A DNA stretch of 64,000 nt from Prevotella sp902465605 (GCA_902465605.1 CABQNT010000008.1:62001-126000), one strand, 5' to 3'. Positions 1-9,393 are shown, counted from the stretch's first letter. Translations and numbers: made by a program. Notes: generated by a model not told the origin, from the letters alone.

Positions 1-7
1 GTAAACT

Positions 8-916
8 ATGGAGCTGAGACAAATAAGATACTTTCTCAAGGTGGCCGAATTGTTGAATTTCTCTGAGGCATCAAAGGCACTGTTTATTACACAGAGCACC
101 CTCTCTCAACAGATACGCCAGCTTGAGAACGAATTCGACACTATATTGTTTGAGCGAAACAGCCACGAGGTTTCGCTCACCGAAGCCGGGCAACAATTCA
201 TGCGATATGCCCGAAAAGTAATAATTGATGTCGATGATTGCACGCAGAAGATGGACGACCTCAAGAACATGCTGACAGGCGAATTGAACATCGGCGTTAC
301 GTTCACGTTCAGTCCTTTGCTTACCGAGACCGTTCTCGAATTTATGAAACTGTACCCACATGTGCGCCTCAATGTTTTTTATAAAACCATGAGTGAGCTG
401 ATGGATATGTTGCAACGACGGGAAGTTGACTTTGTGCTGGCCTTCAAACCTACAGACAGAAACGATAAGATAGAGAGCCACGTGCTCTTCAATAATCATC
501 TGTCCGTGGTGGTCAGTGAGCATCATTCATTGGCAAAGCGGAAATCGTTGACCTTAGACGACTTGGCTCCGTACGATGCTGCCATGCCTGCACGCGGTTT
601 ACAAGCTCGCAACTCGTTCGATGATATGATTCATAGCGAAAACAGCAAACTCAAAATACGCGTTGAACTCAACGACGTTAGTATCTTGCTGAAACTGATT
701 AGACAGAGCAAGCTCGTCACGATATTGGCCGAAGCCACCATTCATGATGAAGATGGCCTTGTTGCCATCCCGCTCGAAATGGCAGGCAACGATATGGAGG
801 GATGCATTCATCTGCTCAAACAAGCCTATGTCAAAAATTCTGCACGCGAGTTTTATCGCCTCCTCAGTCAGTCAAGAGCCATTCTCAAATATTCCTCTTT
901 GGCCAAATTGCTTTAA
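8..916 (+). CDS. LysR-family transcriptional regulator
   Basis: A complete 302-residue LysR-type regulator. Residues 1-60 form the winged helix-turn-helix typical of the family (MELRQIRYFLKVAE start, then ITQSTLSQQIRQLE as recognition region, followed by LFERN and LTEAGQ). The rest is the periplasmic-binding-protein-like effector domain, beginning near GELNIGVTFTFSP at about residue 90. The ATG at position 8 fits the usual LysR N-terminus exactly. It converges on the Lrp/AsnC gene across a strong hairpin at 968-1011, so it is not in an operon with anything downstream. Its normal target, a divergent neighbour, would lie upstream of this window and cannot be seen. The effector is unknown. Confidence 0.9.
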   Translation: MELRQIRYFLKVAELLNFSEASKALFITQSTLSQQIRQLENEFDTILFERNSHEVSLTEAGQQFMRYARKVIIDVDDCTQKMDDLKNMLTGELNIGVTFTFSPLLTETVLEFMKLYPHVRLNVFYKTMSELMDMLQRREVDFVLAFKPTDRNDKIESHVLFNNHLSVVVSEHHSLAKRKSLTLDDLAPYDAAMPARGLQARNSFDDMIHSENSKLKIRVELNDVSILLKLIRQSKLVTILAEATIHDEDGLVAIPLEMAGNDMEGCIHLLKQAYVKNSAREFYRLLSQSRAILKYSSLAKLL

Positions 917-967
917 GTCTTTTCGTTCAAGAAGAGCAGATACTGCGTTTACCGCTATCCAACAAAT

Positions 968-1011
968 CGGGTGGAAGTTAAATACTCAAATATGTATTTA
1001 TCTTCCACCCG
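968..1011. terminator. Bidirectional hairpin between convergent regulators
   Basis: CGGGTGGAAG (968-977) pairs perfectly with CTTCCACCCG (1002-1011), and inner TAAATAC/GTATTTA bases extend the stem. It sits between the convergent LysR and Lrp genes. The U-tract is weak on both sides, so it is a hairpin terminator by position rather than by a full intrinsic-terminator signature. Confidence 0.6.
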
Positions 1012-1042
1012 TTTCACTTGGTGTCGTTACTTTCGCGTAAAA

Positions 1043-1558
1043 CTACGCCTCTGGATCAGCCTCTTCATCAACCATCTCGCTGCGTTCGTCTATCTTCATC
1101 TGAGCAACGGGTAGTTGGCGATCGATTACTGTGCGGAACGAAATCATGGTTTCGCTTCCCGACAGTCCCAGGGGTTGCAATTTATCATAGATGATGCTCA
1201 TCAAGTGATGATTGTTTGTGGCATATAGCTTGATAAACAAATCATAATCACCCGTTGGGCAATGGCATTCTACCACCTCTGGAATCTTCTTCAATTCGTC
1301 GGCCACTCGGTCAAAATCACTGGGATCTTTCAAGTGCAGACCAACGAAAGCACAGGTTTCATAGCCAATTTTCTCTGGGTCGAATATGAATCCCGAACCC
1401 TTAATCACCCCCAAATTTATCAATTTTTGCACACGCTGATGAATGGCTGCTCCGCTAACATTGCATGCGCGGGCAATCTCCAGGAATGGAGTGCGGGCAT
1501 CCTCAGCAATCATAGTGAGAATCTTCTTATCTAATGCGTCTAGATTATGATGTCCCAT
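1043..1558 (-). CDS. Lrp/AsnC-family transcriptional regulator
   Basis: A 171-residue Lrp/AsnC protein. The N-terminus (LDALDKKILTMIAEDARTPF, then the helix-turn-helix around NVSGAAIHQRVQKL) is the DNA-binding domain. The RAM ligand-binding domain follows from about residue 65 (TCAFVGLHLKDPSD, then PTGDYDLFIKLYA). An acidic tail ends the protein. Members of this family form dimers or octamers and sense amino acids. The start is supported by a matching promoter at 1596-1626. It converges with the LysR gene and has no operon partner; the targets are unknown. Confidence 0.92.
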   Translation of the reverse strand: MGHHNLDALDKKILTMIAEDARTPFLEIARACNVSGAAIHQRVQKLINLGVIKGSGFIFDPEKIGYETCAFVGLHLKDPSDFDRVADELKKIPEVVECHCPTGDYDLFIKLYATNNHHLMSIIYDKLQPLGLSGSETMISFRTVIDRQLPVAQMKIDERSEMVDEEADPEA

Positions 1559-1595
1559 TTTTACTTTTATATATTTTAATTTTATGAATAATGTG

Positions 1596-1626
1596 CAAAT
1601 ATACTACAAAGTGTTGTTTTCCACAA
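1596..1626 (-). promoter_or_regulatory. Bacteroidetes-type promoter of the Lrp/AsnC gene
   Basis: On the minus strand, TTG (1626-1624), 20 bases, then TATATTTG (1603-1596). This fits the Bacteroidetes -33/-7 pattern and gives a leader of about 30 bases before the ATG at 1558. Confidence 0.65.
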
Positions 1627-2395
1627 CGATTTAAATATTTTTTGTAATCAATGGTCATTTGGCGGTATTTTTTCTTGACAACCATCTTTCTTCTCCTTGG
1701 CTTATTTACAAACAAACTTGCTGCTGACCGAAAATACGCCGAAAATGAGCGATGTTGATAAACGGTTGATATCTAATGTTTTATCGTCTTCATGCGTTGC
1801 TTCTCCTCGGTAGTTCACGCTAATTTTAGCCAAAGTCATTGCTTTTCCTTACTAATTTGCATGCTTTAACGCTCCAATGTCATCTCTTTTGTGGTGCAAA
1901 GTAATGCCTCTTGCCGTTTAATCTCATAGCTTTTGCAGGAAAAACTGCTTTTTTTAACCGAATCATCACTTGTTTGCAGTCTGTTTGCCTATTGATTTTT
2001 TCCAGATTGAAACTTTTGAAGAGCCATTTTAGAGGCATTATTTGGGTAAAATAATGTACAAATCGTGTCGTCCGTGGCACGCTCATCCATTTTTCAATGA
2101 CCAATTTATGAAGATGAAAAGGTACGAACGTCCTAATCAATCAAACTCCATTTTAATGTGATTCATTCACCAGAATGCTTACTTTTATGGAATTGATTAA
2201 CCATTTCTTTGGTTTTATTTGTAAAATTTATTGTTTGCATTTTTATTCACTACATTCATTTCTATTTCTTTTAAATTATCGACGTTTATTAGCGATTGAA
2301 TGGTTGTTAGAATGAAGTTTAAATGTCATTATATTTCAAAATTAATACGTTTACAATTCATTTTTTTTATTTACAGAATTAAACCTTTTTGTTAT
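1627..2395. other. Gene-free AT-rich stretch with one dispersed element
   Basis: No credible gene is seen. An 86-codon minus-strand frame at 1880-2140 has no recognisable domain and runs through a repeated noncoding element at 1983-2030, so it is not called. The 1983-2030 element has a second copy at 13740-13787 (listed separately). Confidence 0.5.
1983..2030. repeat. Dispersed 48-bp element, copy 1
   Basis: Starts with GTTTGCCTATTGATTTTTTC (1983-2002), then 20 variable bases, then GCCATTTT (2023-2030). The same 20-mer, the same 20-base gap and the same 8-mer occur at 13740-13787. Weaker similarity continues for about 25 bases to the right. Both copies are intergenic. Confidence 0.7.
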
Positions 2396-2399
2396 ACTC

Positions 2400-2790
2400 T
2401 CGTCATAACATAAAATCGACACAGTAACTTAACTAGACTTTAACTTAATAAAAGCACTTGATTTCGGCCATTTTAATGGCAGTCTAGAGTTTAGAGGTTG
2501 ATAACGCGTCTAGAAGCATGAATAAGAAGGCATTATGCAACAAGACGATAGCCGTGGAGTAGGTGACCTACCCAATTGGGAAGAAATCGCTATATTGCCA
2601 GAAATCTCCTGCAAGAGTTGGAGGAAATTTCGTGACCATAATCAACTAAATGATTAGTTGCGCATAACAGTAGATAAATACAAGAACTGAACTTTTATAT
2701 ATTTAAATGTGATTCAGTAGGAATTAGTTTGTACGATCAGGACGATTCTGAGCGTCCCCTAAGTGATTAGCGGGCGCTTTTCTTTTTTTT
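2400..2790 (+). ncRNA. Candidate structured RNA ending in a terminator
   Basis: The stretch holds several hairpins and no gene: GTAGGTGACCTAC (palindromic, near 2560); GAAAT...ATTTC with inner TCCT/GGAG-like pairing (about 2600-2632); a perfect CAACTAA/TTAGTTG stem with a 4-base loop (near 2643-2660); and at the end AGCGTCCC (2751-2758) pairing with GGGCGCT (2772-2778), followed by a T-rich run to 2790. GGACG (2740-2744) can instead pair with CGTCC (2753-2757), which would block the terminator stem. The 5' end is not defined. It does not match the conserved cores of RNase P RNA, tmRNA or SRP RNA that I know. Confidence 0.4.
2751..2790 (+). terminator. Intrinsic terminator with bulged stem
   Basis: AGCG-T-CCC and GGG-CGCT form a stem with a single bulged T. 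It is followed by TTTTCTTTTTTTT. It lies upstream of the separate promoter of the lipoprotein gene, so it must end an upstream transcript. Confidence 0.65.
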
Positions 2791-2832
2791 GTCTTGTTTG
2801 TGTGCAATGAGTTTTTTGTCATTTTTTATTTG

Positions 2833-2840
2833 TACCTTTG
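2833..2840 (+). promoter_or_regulatory. -7 box upstream of the DUF4738 lipoprotein
   Basis: TACCTTTG fits TAnnTTTG and predicts a leader of roughly 95 bases. No -33 box lies at the normal spacing. The 20 bases from the CTTTG onward closely resemble those at the next gene's promoter (3767 onward). Confidence 0.5.
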
Positions 2841-2943
2841 CAAATGACGGACGGTTCTGGTTTTCTTCCTGATGATGGGGGATGAAGCACAACACGCCAC
2901 AAGTAAGTTATAAAATAGGAAACATTAAATATAGAATCAACTC

Positions 2944-3534
2944 ATGCGATTGTATTTACGTTTATTTTTGGTTATAGTTGTAGGTTGTGGTATCGTGTCT
3001 TGTTCTGAAAAGAAACAAGATAAGAATATTATCACGCAGAAACCAAAGCCAGTTAAGAAGAAGGCTACGCAATCTATGAGCGACTACGAGCAGTCGATTC
3101 CTGTGGAATGGGTAGGCTCGGTGTATCATGTAAATGTATCAAGGCAAGCTGACTCTTCGCTACCGTTAGCGGATGACGGGGCAGGCAACAAATATTATGA
3201 TAATAAGATAAAACTAAGTATCGTTCGAAAAGACCAAAGCGAATTCTATGGTAGGACGTTTACGAAAGCTGATTTTGTAAACTATGTTGATGAACTTTAT
3301 CGCAAAAACAGCGCATTGTTAGGCATTGTTTTTGATAAAGTTGAAGGCAACAACCTCATTTTTGCAGTGAGTATCGGCTCGCCCGACAAAATGAGTGACG
3401 AGTATGTTCCTTTGGTTATGAAGATATCAAACCTTGGTGCTGTATCCATCCAGAAAGATACCCTGTTGGATACCGGTAACACGGAGGGTGATGAGTCGGA
3501 AGCAGATATGGAAGAGGAAGATGATGGGGTGTAG
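2944..3534 (+). CDS. DUF4738-like lipoprotein
   Basis: A 196-residue protein with a lipoprotein signal: a hydrophobic N-terminus ending in I-V-S-C, with Cys20 as the lipidated residue, followed by a charged SEKKQDK stretch. The body, with motifs such as ADSSLPLADDGAG, YDNKIKLSIVRKDQSEFYGR and SIGSPDKMSDEYVPLVMK, matches my memory of the Bacteroidetes DUF4738 family, whose function is unknown. The tail is very acidic (ESEADMEEEDD). It has its own promoter and stands alone. The next gene starts 324 bases later under a promoter with a similar leader, which suggests related control. Confidence 0.75.
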   Translation: MRLYLRLFLVIVVGCGIVSCSEKKQDKNIITQKPKPVKKKATQSMSDYEQSIPVEWVGSVYHVNVSRQADSSLPLADDGAGNKYYDNKIKLSIVRKDQSEFYGRTFTKADFVNYVDELYRKNSALLGIVFDKVEGNNLIFAVSIGSPDKMSDEYVPLVMKISNLGAVSIQKDTLLDTGNTEGDESEADMEEEDDGV

Positions 3535-3858
3535 GGTGGACCATCATTGAGCAGCTTCGTACTGGCATATCTCTTCTTTGTTTCTATCCCCATGACTCCA
3601 CATCCCACGGCATTTCTTCATGAGGGTTGGGTGATTGCTTTGTTTGGTGTAACTTCTTTTTTGACATCTTTTCTGTTTATTCGCTAATCGGCATCCATTT
3701 TTTAGCTAGCACTTAAATCGTCATAAAGAATGATAATTCTTGTGGCTATTATTCGATTTTTGTTATCTTTGCAAATAACGAACGGTGTGTGTTTTGGTAG
3801 AATACAGTTCTGTCATCTGCATGCTTCCTAAGTCTTTTATAAAAACAAGGGTTAAGGT
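3535..3858. other. Intergenic region holding the A2M promoter
   Basis: No gene or clear terminator hairpin is seen. The 3' part carries the promoter at 3740-3771 and an 80-base leader. Confidence 0.6.
3740..3771 (+). promoter_or_regulatory. Promoter of the A2M-DUF1573-ispH transcript
   Basis: TTG (3740-3742), 21 bases, TATCTTTG (3764-3771). The transcript would begin about 80 bases before the ATG at 3859. The leader begins CAAATAACGAACGGT, close to CAAATGACGGACGGT downstream of the 2833 box. Confidence 0.7.
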
Positions 3859-6800
3859 ATGAAAAAAATCATAATGATGTTGATTGCTTCTTTACTGATG
3901 TTGCCGTCTCACCTGATGGCAGACAGTTATACTGTACTTTGGAAGCAGTATGAACGAGCACAGCAGAAGGACTTACCTAAAACGTCCATGAATGTCCTGA
4001 AGAAGATTATAGCCAAGGCACAGGCCGATAAACGATATGGCCATCTCTTGAAAGCTGAATTGCTACACGGCTCCCTCGCTAATCAGGTATCGCCCGATTC
4101 ATTGACGGTAGAGGTAGAAAGATTGGTGGCCAACATGCAGAAGGCCGAGAAGCAAGATCCGGTTTTGGCTGCTGTTTATCAATCGTCGTTAGGTCGTCTC
4201 TATCGGGAGAATGAGCGATTGTCGGACAACAGCAAAGAGTTGAGTGAGGAGTATTACCGTAAATCCTTGTCGCATCCCGACTTGTTGGCTGCTCATAAGG
4301 CCTCGGAGTATGTGCCCATGGTGATAGAAGGCATCGATAGTAGGATTTTCGGCAACGATCTCTTGCATGTGCTGGGCATTGAGGCAGAGGCTTATGCGAT
4401 GCTGCACGATTATTACCAGAAACAAAACAACCGCCCTGCGGCGTGCATCACGGCTTTATTGGGGGTGCGACAAGATAGAGATGAGGACGTGATGCAGGTG
4501 AGAAAGTCAAAATATCTGCTGACCATCGATTCGTTGATTGACCACTATAAAGACCTCGTCGTTGCAGGTGAACTGGCCATAGAGCGCTATCGTTTTATGG
4601 AACAGGCTGACGATGCTTCTGCCGAAAGCAAGATGAACTACATCAATTATGCCCTGACCCAATGGGGAGCGTGGCCTCGTATGAACATTCTGCGCAACGC
4701 CCAGGCACGGCTGACGTTGCCAATGTTCCATCTCTCATTGGGTGAAAGCGTCCAAATTCCTCATCAGGAGCGGCAAGTGGTCATCATGCAAATCTGCAAT
4801 ATCGATCAGTTGGATATGTCGGTGTGGCGCCTTAATCTGAAAGGCGATACCTCACTTCATCCCAATGACCCACGTGACTATGCAAAAGTCAAGTCGCATA
4901 TTGTTTCTAAAACACCGGTGTACACAGCCTCAAAGCGATACGTTGGATTGCCAGACTATCAAGTCATGCGCGACACGATGACCATCAAAGGCTTGCCAAT
5001 CGGCGTGTATCTCGTGGAGATGACCACCAACAACAAGTCCATCAAGCCACAGCGGGCCTTGTTGCGGGTCAGCGATATGTATATCATGTCACAGACACTG
5101 CCCAACAACAGGGTACGATTGGTCGCAGTGAGTGCAACCACAGGACAGCCATTGCCAAACGCTAAGATCAGAATCACAAATGGTAACAATTATGATAACA
5201 AACGTCATTCCCAAACCTTGACCTGCAATGAGCAAGGTGAGGCGGTGTACGAAATGGGTAGGTCGTCCTATCAATCCATTTATCCTTATACAGATGAAGA
5301 TCAAGCTTGTGCGGAAACTTATTTCAATGCGTATGGACAATTCCCAAAAGACCGAGTCCCAGTTCGTCCGCAGGTTGAGCTTTATACGGATCGAAGCATC
5401 TATCGTCCTGGACAGTCTGTGCATGCCGCAGCCATTGTTTACCGAAGGGTGGATGATGAACGTACCGAGGCAGTTGCCCATCAGGCCATGACCTTGACAT
5501 TGCGTGATGCCAATTATAAGATTGTAGCCACCAAAGAGGTGGTTACAGACGACTTTGGAACGGCGTCAACGGACTTTGTTTTGCCATCCTCAGGACTTAC
5601 TGGCATGTTCTCATTGCGTACAAACTTTGGCAATAACGGTTACGAATACTTTTCTGTCGAAGAATATAAACGTCCTACTTTCCTGGTTTCTTTCGATGAC
5701 GTGAAAGAGAAATATCAGGCGGGTGACACCGTGAATGTGGTCGGACATGTGAAGAGTTTCGCTGGTGTTCCTGTCCAATCAGCCAAAGTTAAGTACACAG
5801 TTGTGCGCAGACCTGCCATGTGGTGGTTCCATCGAATGAGTAAAGACCGGGAGGTTATGGTCGCCAAAGACACCTTGGTGACCGACGGTGACGGACGCTT
5901 CACGGTTCCTGTGCCGATGGAGATGCCCGATGATTACAGCCATCACGTTGCCCGTTACTATTCGTTCGAGGTTCATGTCGATGTCACTGACGCAGGTGGA
6001 GAGAGCCATTCGGCTGAAACTCGTCTACCATTGAGCGACAAACCAACCTTGCTCACCTGTAACTTGCCGGCTCAAAGCTTGCGAGACAGCATCCCGTCTG
6101 TGACCTTCAGGTACATCAATAATGCCGGTCAGCCTGTTGATGGACAAGTAAATTATACGATAGATGGGCATGCTTATTCAGTAAAAACCAATGAGCCGAC
6201 CGTTCAGGGATTGAAGAATCTGTCTTCGGGCGAGCATCATTTAGTCGCCATTTGCGGCAACGATACGCTTGAACAGAAGTTTGTCATCTTTTCTCTTGAT
6301 GACAAGAAACCAGTTGTCAAGACCTCTGATTTCTTTTATGTCACATCAGATACCTTCCCACACAATGGTAAACCGGTGTATCTGTTGTTCGGTTCGTCTG
6401 ACATGCAAGTGCATGTAGTGTACACAATGATTGCTGGCGACCGTGTTATTGATAGTGGAACGCTTGAAATCAACAACCAACTGATTAAGAAGAAGCTGAC
6501 TTATTTGCCCCAATATGACAAGGGATTGCTTGTCAACTACGCATGGGTGAAGAATGGTAAGCTATACAGTCATCGTCAGATGATACAAAAACCGCAGCCC
6601 GATAAGCGGTTGATGGTCACATGGAAGACTTTCCGCAACCGCCTTACCCCAGGGCAAAAGGAGGAGTGGTCGTTGCAAATTACTAAGCCAGATGGCTCGC
6701 CAGCACAGGCTCAGTTGATGGCTGTGTTGTTCGACCAGACGCTTAATGAAATCAGAAAACACGATTGGAGGTTCAATACGACCTATCATCCAGCCTTACC

Positions 6801-9390
6801 TTTTACCCAATGGAGCGGATTAAACTTTACTGAAGCTGATCTCTATGGTGATGCTCCTATCGTGTCTCTTCGTGAACGGGAGCTTGATTTCAGTCGTTTT
6901 GACGATGTGTTTGCAAGTTTCGACCCCATGGGGGAGGTGTTCCTCACAGGCTATGTCCCTGGCATCAAGATACGTGGAACCCGTGCTATGAAGGCCATGC
7001 CTTTGTCTGCGATGGCTAAGCAGTCAGGTGCCATGATGCTGAAATCGACAGCTGGAGGGGGCAATGCAAGGGAAGAATTTGCTGATGACACAGCTTCACC
7101 AGCCTTGGCAGAGCCATCTCAACCCCAACAACCAGCCTCACGAATGAGCATTCGTGAGAACTTGAGTGAAACAGCCTTCTTCTTTCCTGCCTTGCTGTCT
7201 GACGACAAAGGCAACGTGAGTTTGAAGTTCACCTTGCCGGAGAGTGTCACCACATGGCAGTTCATGGGCCTTGCGCACGACAAGGCGATGCGTCATGGCA
7301 TGCTTAAGGACGAGGTTGTGGCGCAAAAGACCGTCATGGTGCAGCCCAACATGCCGCGTTTCGTGCGTATGGGCGATCATGCCACGCTGTCGACGCGCGT
7401 CATCAACACCTCTAAGCGAGTAGTGAAAGGCACCGTGCAAATGGAGTTGCTTAACCCTGAGACCGAAGGTGTGGTGTTCAGTAAACAGCAGTCCTGCCGT
7501 CTGCAGCCCGACACAACCGTGTCGGTAGCCTTCGATTTCGATGTAACCCGTCTGCTTGCCGCCCATCCGCAGCTGTCGTTGCTCATCGCACGCGTCACGG
7601 TAAGCGGTAAGGGATACAGCGATGGCGAGCAGCATTATCTGCCCATTCTGCCCGAGAAGGAATGGGTGACCACCACCGTACCATTCACGCAGCATGCCCC
7701 CGGCACCAAGACGATTGACCTGAAACAGCTCTTCCCCGTGGATGATGCTGCCAATCGGCTGACCATTGAATACACCAATAATCCGGCATGGCTTATGGTT
7801 CAGGCACTTCCCTCGATGGGAACGCCCGAAGCCGACAATGCCATTAGCCTGGCAGCAGCCTATTATGCCAACAGTATTGGGCGTTATCTGTTGAACGAAG
7901 CACCGCAACTGAAGTCGACCATCAGCTTGTGGAAGCAGGAAAAGGGTAGCGAAACCTCGCTCATGAGTAGTTTGGAGAAGAACCAATCACTCAAAACAAT
8001 GGTACTTGAAGAAACACCTTGGGTGGCCGATGCAAGCAGAGAGAGCGAGCAGAAGCAGCAACTGGTTACTTTCTTCGACCCAAACACGATGGACTACCGA
8101 TTGAACTCCGCCCTTGACAAGCTGACAAAATTGCAAAATCCTGATGGCTCTTTCAGCTGGTGGAAGGGCATGTCGGGCAGTCGATACATGACAACAGCCG
8201 TTGTCAAGATGTTGGTTCGGTTGAATGTGCTCATTGGTAAGCAGCAGGTAACAACGCCAATCATTCGGCAGGCTCTTGTATATTTGGACAAGAAGGCGGC
8301 TGAGGAGGTAGCTCAGTTGAAAGAATTGAAAGCAAAAGGAAACAAGAATCTATCTCCCAGCGAGGCGGCTTGCGACTATTTGTACATCCATGCGTTGGCT
8401 GAAAGGCCATCGACCGCCACCGTTAAATATCTTGTTGACTTGCTCGCCAAGAAGCCTTCGGCATTGACAATCTATGGAAAAGCCAATTCTGCGATTATCC
8501 TTTCACAGTATGGTAAACACGAATTGGCTAAGGAATATCTGCAAAGTATCAACGAATATAGTGTGTACAAAGAGGAAATGGGACGCTATTTCGACACGCC
8601 GCGCGCCCAGTATACCTGGTGCGACTATCGCATTCCTTCTCAGGTTGCAGCCATCGAAGCCACAAAACGCCTGCGTCCTGGCGACCCCAGCATCGAGGAA
8701 ATGCAACGCTGGCTGCTGCAATCCAAGCGAACGCAGACCTGGGACACGCCCATTAACAGTGTGAATGCAGTGTTTGCCTTCTTGCATGGCGCCACCGAAA
8801 AGCTCACCCAGTCGTCACAAGATGCCGTTATCAAGATAGACAACCAGTCTGTTGACCTGCCTAACTCTACCGCTGGTCTGGGCTATGTCAAGGTTTCAAA
8901 GCCGGGCAAGGATGTGCGAACGCTTGCCGTGAGCAAGACCTCGGCCGGCACATCATGGGGCGCTGTGTACGCACAGTTCATGCAGAAGTCCACTGATGTG
9001 GCCAGTCAGTCGTCTGGAATTAAGGTAACGCGTACCTTATTATATAATGGTAAGCCTGCAACGAATCTGAAAGTTGGCGACAGGGTGACCGTGAGAATTG
9101 AGATAGAGGCCGACCGCGACTACGACTTCGTGCAGCTACAGGATAAGCGTGCGGCATGTCTTGAGCCGATATGGCAGTTGAGTGGTTATCATTTAGGTTA
9201 CTACTGCGCGCCCAAAGACAATGCCACCAACTATTATTTCGACCGACTCGGCAAAGGAAAACATCGCATAGAAACAGACTATTACATAGACAGAGCAGGA
9301 ACTTACCAAACGGGCATTTGCACCATTCAGTGTGCTTACAGCCCGGAGTATAATGGTAGGGAGGCTGCCAAAACTTTGAATATACAATAA
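3859..9390 (+). CDS. Alpha-2-macroglobulin-like protein (MG2 type), thioester lost
   Basis: A 1843-residue secreted or periplasmic protein with a Sec signal peptide (MKKIIMMLIASLLML...). A helical N-terminal part (about 25-300) precedes macroglobulin domains with the hallmark YTDRSIYRPGQ near residue 510. A Gln/Pro/Ala-rich linker at about 1070-1095 looks like the bait region. The A2M domain follows (TAFFFPALLSDDKGNVSLKF, about 1105), then a helical thioester-type domain at about 1310-1640. The CxEQ thioester motif is absent: the matching place reads PSMGTPEADN (about residue 1320). Bacterial A2M proteins are thought to trap proteases. This one would have to act without covalent capture. DUF1573 starts 3 bases after its stop codon. 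Confidence 0.9.
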   Translation: MKKIIMMLIASLLMLPSHLMADSYTVLWKQYERAQQKDLPKTSMNVLKKIIAKAQADKRYGHLLKAELLHGSLANQVSPDSLTVEVERLVANMQKAEKQDPVLAAVYQSSLGRLYRENERLSDNSKELSEEYYRKSLSHPDLLAAHKASEYVPMVIEGIDSRIFGNDLLHVLGIEAEAYAMLHDYYQKQNNRPAACITALLGVRQDRDEDVMQVRKSKYLLTIDSLIDHYKDLVVAGELAIERYRFMEQADDASAESKMNYINYALTQWGAWPRMNILRNAQARLTLPMFHLSLGESVQIPHQERQVVIMQICNIDQLDMSVWRLNLKGDTSLHPNDPRDYAKVKSHIVSKTPVYTASKRYVGLPDYQVMRDTMTIKGLPIGVYLVEMTTNNKSIKPQRALLRVSDMYIMSQTLPNNRVRLVAVSATTGQPLPNAKIRITNGNNYDNKRHSQTLTCNEQGEAVYEMGRSSYQSIYPYTDEDQACAETYFNAYGQFPKDRVPVRPQVELYTDRSIYRPGQSVHAAAIVYRRVDDERTEAVAHQAMTLTLRDANYKIVATKEVVTDDFGTASTDFVLPSSGLTGMFSLRTNFGNNGYEYFSVEEYKRPTFLVSFDDVKEKYQAGDTVNVVGHVKSFAGVPVQSAKVKYTVVRRPAMWWFHRMSKDREVMVAKDTLVTDGDGRFTVPVPMEMPDDYSHHVARYYSFEVHVDVTDAGGESHSAETRLPLSDKPTLLTCNLPAQSLRDSIPSVTFRYINNAGQPVDGQVNYTIDGHAYSVKTNEPTVQGLKNLSSGEHHLVAICGNDTLEQKFVIFSLDDKKPVVKTSDFFYVTSDTFPHNGKPVYLLFGSSDMQVHVVYTMIAGDRVIDSGTLEINNQLIKKKLTYLPQYDKGLLVNYAWVKNGKLYSHRQMIQKPQPDKRLMVTWKTFRNRLTPGQKEEWSLQITKPDGSPAQAQLMAVLFDQTLNEIRKHDWRFNTTYHPALPFTQWSGLNFTEADLYGDAPIVSLRERELDFSRFDDVFASFDPMGEVFLTGYVPGIKIRGTRAMKAMPLSAMAKQSGAMMLKSTAGGGNAREEFADDTASPALAEPSQPQQPASRMSIRENLSETAFFFPALLSDDKGNVSLKFTLPESVTTWQFMGLAHDKAMRHGMLKDEVVAQKTVMVQPNMPRFVRMGDHATLSTRVINTSKRVVKGTVQMELLNPETEGVVFSKQQSCRLQPDTTVSVAFDFDVTRLLAAHPQLSLLIARVTVSGKGYSDGEQHYLPILPEKEWVTTTVPFTQHAPGTKTIDLKQLFPVDDAANRLTIEYTNNPAWLMVQALPSMGTPEADNAISLAAAYYANSIGRYLLNEAPQLKSTISLWKQEKGSETSLMSSLEKNQSLKTMVLEETPWVADASRESEQKQQLVTFFDPNTMDYRLNSALDKLTKLQNPDGSFSWWKGMSGSRYMTTAVVKMLVRLNVLIGKQQVTTPIIRQALVYLDKKAAEEVAQLKELKAKGNKNLSPSEAACDYLYIHALAERPSTATVKYLVDLLAKKPSALTIYGKANSAIILSQYGKHELAKEYLQSINEYSVYKEEMGRYFDTPRAQYTWCDYRIPSQVAAIEATKRLRPGDPSIEEMQRWLLQSKRTQTWDTPINSVNAVFAFLHGATEKLTQSSQDAVIKIDNQSVDLPNSTAGLGYVKVSKPGKDVRTLAVSKTSAGTSWGAVYAQFMQKSTDVASQSSGIKVTRTLLYNGKPATNLKVGDRVTVRIEIEADRDYDFVQLQDKRAACLEPIWQLSGYHLGYYCAPKDNATNYYFDRLGKGKHRIETDYYIDRAGTYQTGICTIQCAYSPEYNGREAAKTLNIQ

Positions 9391-9393
9391 AAG

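Noticed and set aside
1880..2140. 86-codon minus-strand frame in the first large gap
   Set aside because: It has no domain, its path crosses the repeated 48-bp noncoding element, and there is no promoter or ribosome site.
2560..2574. Shared 11-mer GGTGACCTACC here and near 48381
   Set aside because: A match of 11 bases between two places in 64 kb is expected by chance, and the flanks do not match.
2590..2640. RNase P, tmRNA or SRP RNA in the structured gap
   Set aside because: The conserved cores of these RNAs that I know are not present.
7138..7986. 282-codon frame antisense to the A2M gene
   Set aside because: It lies fully inside a well-supported gene and shows no domain; long antisense frames are expected at this codon usage.
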